The position numbers and the translations under genes were made by a program. DNA of 16,366 bases, from the NCBI GenBank assembly GCA_964416665.1, contig CAYQFA010000021.1, forward strand, positions 1 through 16,366. Direction: 5' to 3'. The DNA comes from JAKAGE01 sp964416665. GTDB lineage: Bacteria > Patescibacteriota > Minisyncoccia > UBA6257 > 2-01-FULL-56-20. Below are positions 13,372-16,366 of this stretch, piece after piece (positions within the stretch are counted from its first letter, which is position 1; every line of letters begins with the position of its first letter). The notes under the pieces were generated by a model. That model had not been told where the DNA came from and did no database searches. It saw only the letters and a program-made list of their open reading frames with translations.

Positions 13372-13446
13372 ATTATAAACAAACGTCCTTATGAGAACCG
13401 ACAGCCTCACTTCGTGAAGGTTCTCATAAGGACGTTTGTGTATAAT
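13372..13446. repeat. 75-bp palindrome with TATAAT at both ends
   Basis: Arms 13372-13399 and 13419-13446 are 28-base reverse complements with one mismatch, around a 19-base loop. The loop holds a mini-hairpin, TCAC-TTC-GTGA (13407-13417). The right arm ends in TATAAT (+ strand), the presumed -10 of mnmA. The left arm begins ATTATA, the same box on the minus strand. The palindrome starts 3 bases after the efp stop. No U tract follows either arm, so it is a poor intrinsic terminator by itself. Confidence 0.9.
13441..13446 (+). promoter_or_regulatory. -10 box for mnmA
   Basis: TATAAT at the edge of the palindrome would start transcription near 13453, about 10 nt before ATG 13463. The -35 region (about 13418) is poor and lies in the palindrome. 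The earlier ATG at 13445 overlaps the -10 box and is therefore unlikely. Confidence 0.5.
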
Positions 13447-13462
13447 GTCACTAAAGAAAACA

Positions 13463-14569
13463 ATGATGAAGAAAACAGTCTTCGTCGGCATGTCGGGCGG
13501 AGTGGACAGCTCCGTCGCAGCGCTATTGCTCAAACATCGCGGCCACAACGTGATTGGCGTTTTTATGCGTTGCTATAACATCGATGGCTGCGCCGAGCGC
13601 GACGCCGAAGACGCACGGCGCGTTGCGGAACACATCGGCGTACCGTTCTATGTCTGGGATTTTGAGAAGGAGTATAAGGAGCGCGTGGTGCGATACATGA
13701 TCGAGGGCTATCGAAGCGGTATCACGCCGAATCCGGATGTGATGTGCAATCGCGAGATAAAGTTCGGCATCTTTTTGGAAAAGGCGCTTGCGATGGGAGC
13801 GGACTATGTTGCGACCGGGCATTATGTGAAGATCGAAAAAATGAAGAATGGCGCGGCGGCACTTTTTGCGGCGGACGATCCCAATAAGGACCAGTCGTAT
13901 TTTTTATGGACGCTCACTCAGGCGCAATTGACCCATTGCCTGTTTCCGATAGGCGACTATATGAAACCGAAGGTGCGCGAGATCGCCCGCGCAGCCGGAT
14001 TGCCGACGGCAGAGAAGAAAGATTCGCAGGGAATATGCTTCCTTGGAAAATTTTCACTCGATGATTTTTTGCGGGAACACATTCCTTCAAAGCGCGGGGC
14101 ACTTGTGACGACCGCCGGCGAAAAGATCGGCGAACATTTCGGCGCCGAGTTTTATACCATCGGCCAGCGTCACATTGATGCCGATTTCAAATTTCCGAAG
14201 ACCGGCGTCGGCTCCGGCGCAGCTGCTGCGGCGCGCAAGCCATTCTACGTTGCCGCAAAAAATGCCGCGACAAATACCGTTGTCCTCGCCGAAGGCGGCG
14301 AAAACGAAGCCCTTTTTCGCAAGGAGATAGAGATTGCCAGCGTAAACTTCATTAATAAGGATACTCAGGCTTCATTAAGAAAAGATAAAAAAGAGGTTTT
14401 TGCACGCGTGCGTTATCGGCAACCAATTTCAAAAGCGGTGCTTTCGCTGCTTCATAACGGTAATTACAAACTCGTTTTCGCCAAACCGCAGAAGTTCGTG
14501 GCCGAAGGCCAGTCGGTGGTCTTTTACCATGCAAATGGCGAAATGCTCGGCGGCGGCACGATATGTTAA
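13463..14569 (+). CDS. mnmA: tRNA-specific 2-thiouridylase MnmA
   Basis: MnmA adds sulfur to uridine 34 of tRNA-Lys, tRNA-Glu and tRNA-Gln, using ATP and a persulfide relay. The PP-loop ATP site SGGVDSS is at residues 11-17. The first catalytic cysteine is C95 in NPDVMCNREIKF and the second is C192 in DSQGICFLG. ATGHY (117-121) and DQSYFLW (143-149) are further signatures, and YTIGQR opens the C-terminal beta domains. At 368 residues it is the normal length. In-frame TTG 13436 and ATG 13445 fall before or on the -10 box, so ATG 13463 (or 13466) is the likely start. The tRNA-Lys(UUU) encoded at 4481 is an expected substrate. Confidence 0.96.
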   Translation: MMKKTVFVGMSGGVDSSVAALLLKHRGHNVIGVFMRCYNIDGCAERDAEDARRVAEHIGVPFYVWDFEKEYKERVVRYMIEGYRSGITPNPDVMCNREIKFGIFLEKALAMGADYVATGHYVKIEKMKNGAAALFAADDPNKDQSYFLWTLTQAQLTHCLFPIGDYMKPKVREIARAAGLPTAEKKDSQGICFLGKFSLDDFLREHIPSKRGALVTTAGEKIGEHFGAEFYTIGQRHIDADFKFPKTGVGSGAAAAARKPFYVAAKNAATNTVVLAEGGENEALFRKEIEIASVNFINKDTQASLRKDKKEVFARVRYRQPISKAVLSLLHNGNYKLVFAKPQKFVAEGQSVVFYHANGEMLGGGTIC

Positions 14570-14578
14570 TATTAAGCT

Positions 14579-15226
14579 ATGAAAAATGATGAGATGCAGT
14601 CCATCGCGCACTTTATCTATGAAGCCGGGATTTTAAGCAAAACGCCGCGTTCGGGATTGTGGTTTTTGGGAACGGGAAGCCAGTCCGTGGCTGAGCATTT
14701 ATTGAGGACGACTTACATCGCCTATGCTTTGTGCTATCTAACACCGAAAGCCGACAGGGCGAAAGCTATTTATATGAGCCTTTTTCATGATTTTGGCGAA
14801 GGAAGGACGTCCGATCTCAATTACGTTCATCAGCGCTACGGCCGTCTCGCGGAATCGCAAGCGTTCAAAGACATCGCTATGGAGATCCCATTCGGAAAGG
14901 AGATGGGGGAATTTTATGCCGAAGAGCAGGCAAAGAAAACGCTTGAGGCGAAATTGGTGAAAGACGCCGATGGGCTTGAATGGCTTGCCACGCTTCGCGA
15001 GGAAGAATTGAAGGGTAACACCAAAGCTCGCGCGTGGCAGAAGAGCGCGTTTCAGCGGCTGAAAACAAAAGAAGGGAAGTCGGTTGGTAAGTATCTTCTT
15101 TCCACCCATCCCGACTCATGGTGGTTCGACGAAAAAGATCGATGGTTCGTTTCGCGCGATCCGAAGTTGGCAAGAAAGAAAAAGCGGGGCATGAAGACTG
15201 CTGCGATGAAAAATAAGAAGGTATGA
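14579..15226 (+). CDS. HD-domain metal-dependent hydrolase (YfbR/HDDC2-like)
   Basis: A 215-residue HD-superfamily protein. The metal-binding pattern is clear: H40 in SVAEHLLRT, H70-D71 in SLFHDFGEGRTSDL, and D131 in KDADGLEWL. The HDxxE pattern (H70-E74) and the overall length fit the HD_3 family, which includes 5'-deoxynucleotidase YfbR and human HDDC2. A nucleotide phosphohydrolase role is likely, but the substrate is not readable. The tail from about residue 190 is very basic (KLARKKKRGMKTAAMKNKK). The gene begins 9 bases after mnmA. It ends in the only TGA stop of the window, which overlaps the next start codon (ATGA), so the two genes are translationally linked. Confidence 0.85.
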   Translation: MKNDEMQSIAHFIYEAGILSKTPRSGLWFLGTGSQSVAEHLLRTTYIAYALCYLTPKADRAKAIYMSLFHDFGEGRTSDLNYVHQRYGRLAESQAFKDIAMEIPFGKEMGEFYAEEQAKKTLEAKLVKDADGLEWLATLREEELKGNTKARAWQKSAFQRLKTKEGKSVGKYLLSTHPDSWWFDEKDRWFVSRDPKLARKKKRGMKTAAMKNKKV

Positions 15227-15483
15227 TCGTTCAATTATTCGCGACGATAACGGGGATATTAATGTCGCTTGGATATTATCCTCAAATATGGAAGATCGTT
15301 AAAACGAAGTCCACGAAGGACATCTCCCTCCCGTCATATATAATTTTTTCCATCGGCACCGCATCCTGGCTGTGTTATGGGCTCTATCTTCGCGATCTTA
15401 CGATCATCCTTGGCTTCGTTTTCGGCGTCGTCGGTTCGTGGACTATTCTATTTTTAACCTTTTGGTATCATCGAAAGAAATAA
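15223..15483 (+). CDS. SemiSWEET sugar transporter (PQ-loop)
   Basis: An 86-residue membrane protein with three predicted helices (about 2-22, 38-56, 61-82), the size and shape of a bacterial SemiSWEET half-transporter, which works as a dimer to move sugars down their gradient. The PQ motif GYYPQIWKIVKTKSTKDIS (17-35) in the first helix and loop is the family hallmark, and SIGTASWLCYGLYLRD follows in the second helix. The start overlaps the stop of the HD gene by four bases (ATGA), so coupled translation is likely. The actual sugar is unknown. Other PQ-loop proteins are usually longer, which makes SemiSWEET the best fit. Confidence 0.9.
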   Translation: MIVQLFATITGILMSLGYYPQIWKIVKTKSTKDISLPSYIIFSIGTASWLCYGLYLRDLTIILGFVFGVVGSWTILFLTFWYHRKK

Positions 15484-15569
15484 GGCTCGATTGAGCCGGG
15501 TAAAACAAACGGACATACAGCGCAGGCACCCATTTATTTTGCCTCAAATCCGTGCTACGATTGGCCTAT
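15484..15569 (+). promoter_or_regulatory. Gap before proS: weak hairpin and possible leaderless promoter
   Basis: GGCTC-GATT-GAGCC (15484-15497) is a 5-bp hairpin with no T run, so it is not a convincing terminator. TTTATT, a 17-base spacer and TACGAT (15533-15561) form a moderate promoter whose -10 box ends 8 bases before the proS ATG, matching the leaderless spacing elsewhere. Confidence 0.4.
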
Positions 15570-16366
15570 ATGCGCCAATCTCAGCTATTCACAAAAATAG
15601 AGCGGAACGCCCCAAAGGACGAAGCCACGGTAAATGCTCAGCTTTTGGCACGCGCCGGGTTTGTTTCGAAGTTGATGTCGGGTGTGTACAGCTATCTGCC
15701 ACTCGGGTTGCGAACGCTCAATAAGATAGAGAATATCGTGCGCGAGGAGATGGACGCGATCGGCGGCCAGGAGATCTCCATGCCGATCATCCATCCGAAA
15801 AGCATTTGGGCGACGACCGGCGGTTGGGACAAGATCGATGTGCTTTTTAAAGTGAAGAGCCGCACGGAAAGGGATTATGCGCTTGGGCAGAGCGAGGAAG
15901 AGGTGGTGACGCCGCTCGTCATGAAATATCTGAATACGTATAAAGATCTCCCGAAGGCGGTGTATCAGATCAACTGGAAATTTCGTGATGAGCTGCGTTC
16001 GAAGTCGGGTCTGCTGCGCGGTGTGGAGTTCCTCATGAAGGATATGTACAGCTTTCATGAGACGCAGGAAGATTTTGAAAAATTCTATGCAGTGGCGAAA
16101 AAGGCGTATCTGCGCATCTTCGAGCGCATGGGACTTGTCGCAAAAGTGACCGAGGCCTCCGGCGGCGCATTCACGGAAAAAATTTCATACGAGTTCATGG
16201 TGCTCACCGATGCGGGCGAGGACGACATCTTATATTGTGACGCGTGTGACTTTTGCGTGAACGTGGAGATCGCAAAAGAGAAAGAGAACGAAAAGTGCAC
16301 GCGGTGCGGTAAAGGAACGCTCAAAAAGGCACGGGCGGTGGAAGCGGGAAATGTCTTCGATCTCGG
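15570..16366 (+). CDS. proS: Prolyl-tRNA synthetase, N-terminal part (runs off window)
   Basis: Class II aminoacyl-tRNA synthetase that attaches proline to tRNA-Pro. The first 265 residues are present. They match bacterial ProRS through MRQSQLFTK, LARAGFVSKLMSGVYSYLPL, motif 2 with WKFRDELR (137-143), and EFLMKDMYSFH (153-163). Where E. coli has about 180 residues of INS editing domain after the GEDD block, this protein has a short cysteine-rich segment with C223, C226, C229, C243 and C246. It then goes straight to GTLKKARAVEAGNVFDL, the equivalent of the sequence after INS. The E. coli GPTHEE motif is GQSEEE here. The start is taken from the standard N-terminus. The 3' end lies outside the window. 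Confidence 0.95.
   Translation, partial: MRQSQLFTKIERNAPKDEATVNAQLLARAGFVSKLMSGVYSYLPLGLRTLNKIENIVREEMDAIGGQEISMPIIHPKSIWATTGGWDKIDVLFKVKSRTERDYALGQSEEEVVTPLVMKYLNTYKDLPKAVYQINWKFRDELRSKSGLLRGVEFLMKDMYSFHETQEDFEKFYAVAKKAYLRIFERMGLVAKVTEASGGAFTEKISYEFMVLTDAGEDDILYCDACDFCVNVEIAKEKENEKCTRCGKGTLKKARAVEAGNVFDL

Noticed and set aside
15484..15497. Terminator after the SemiSWEET gene
   Set aside because: A stem of only 5 bp with no following T run; too weak to call.
1..16366. CRISPR array, defence island, prophage or secondary-metabolite genes
   Set aside because: No regularly spaced direct repeats and no cas, integrase, capsid, toxin-antitoxin or biosynthetic signature genes were found; the genes are almost all housekeeping.

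Overview
The window is a dense run of bacterial housekeeping genes, most likely from a member of the Candidate Phyla Radiation (Patescibacteria, Parcubacteria-like). That placement is an inference. It rests on small intergenic gaps, a 743-residue SMC about two thirds of normal length, a prolyl-tRNA synthetase without the usual editing insertion, an EF-P without the canonical tip lysine, and an almost complete lack of Shine-Dalgarno sequences. The standard genetic code fits: no conserved gene is interrupted, and the single TGA used as a stop is in a start/stop overlap.

Layout, left to right. (1) 1-4406: a chaperone cluster with the 3' end of grpE, then dnaK, an unrecognised multi-pass membrane protein overlapping the dnaK 3' end, and dnaJ. 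(2) 4414-4639: tRNA-Lys(UUU) with its own promoter, followed by a 32-bp perfect hairpin terminator. (3) 4689-9402, all on +: a zinc-ribbon/two-helix membrane protein, rnhB, rpmF (bL32, 50 codons), nusB, rnc and a mini-smc. This is an RNA-processing, ribosome and chromosome-maintenance block. (4) 9392-10899: a promoter and tRNA-Ala(CGC), a YihX-like HAD phosphatase and an MscS-type membrane protein. (5) 10891-11045: a large palindrome at a convergent junction, then murI on the minus strand. (6) 11872-13369: murI and rpsP are divergent, followed by khpA and efp. (7) 13372-16366: another palindrome, mnmA, an HD-domain hydrolase, a SemiSWEET transporter, and the 5' part of proS, which runs off the window. 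No stretch above 300 bases lacks a gene.

Much of the interest lies between the genes. Four long, perfect or near-perfect inverted repeats (4557-4639, 10891-11045, 12683-12758, 13372-13446) each begin at or within a few bases of the end of the preceding gene. At least seven protein genes have a TANNNT-type -10 box 6-10 bases before the ATG and no usable ribosome binding site, as expected for leaderless mRNAs. khpA is the clear exception, with a consensus TTGACA-17-TATAAT promoter and a leader of about 70 nt.

I saw no CRISPR array, transposase, phage gene, defence island or secondary-metabolite cluster. The strongest candidates for something undescribed are the gene-end palindromes and the streamlined protein architectures.
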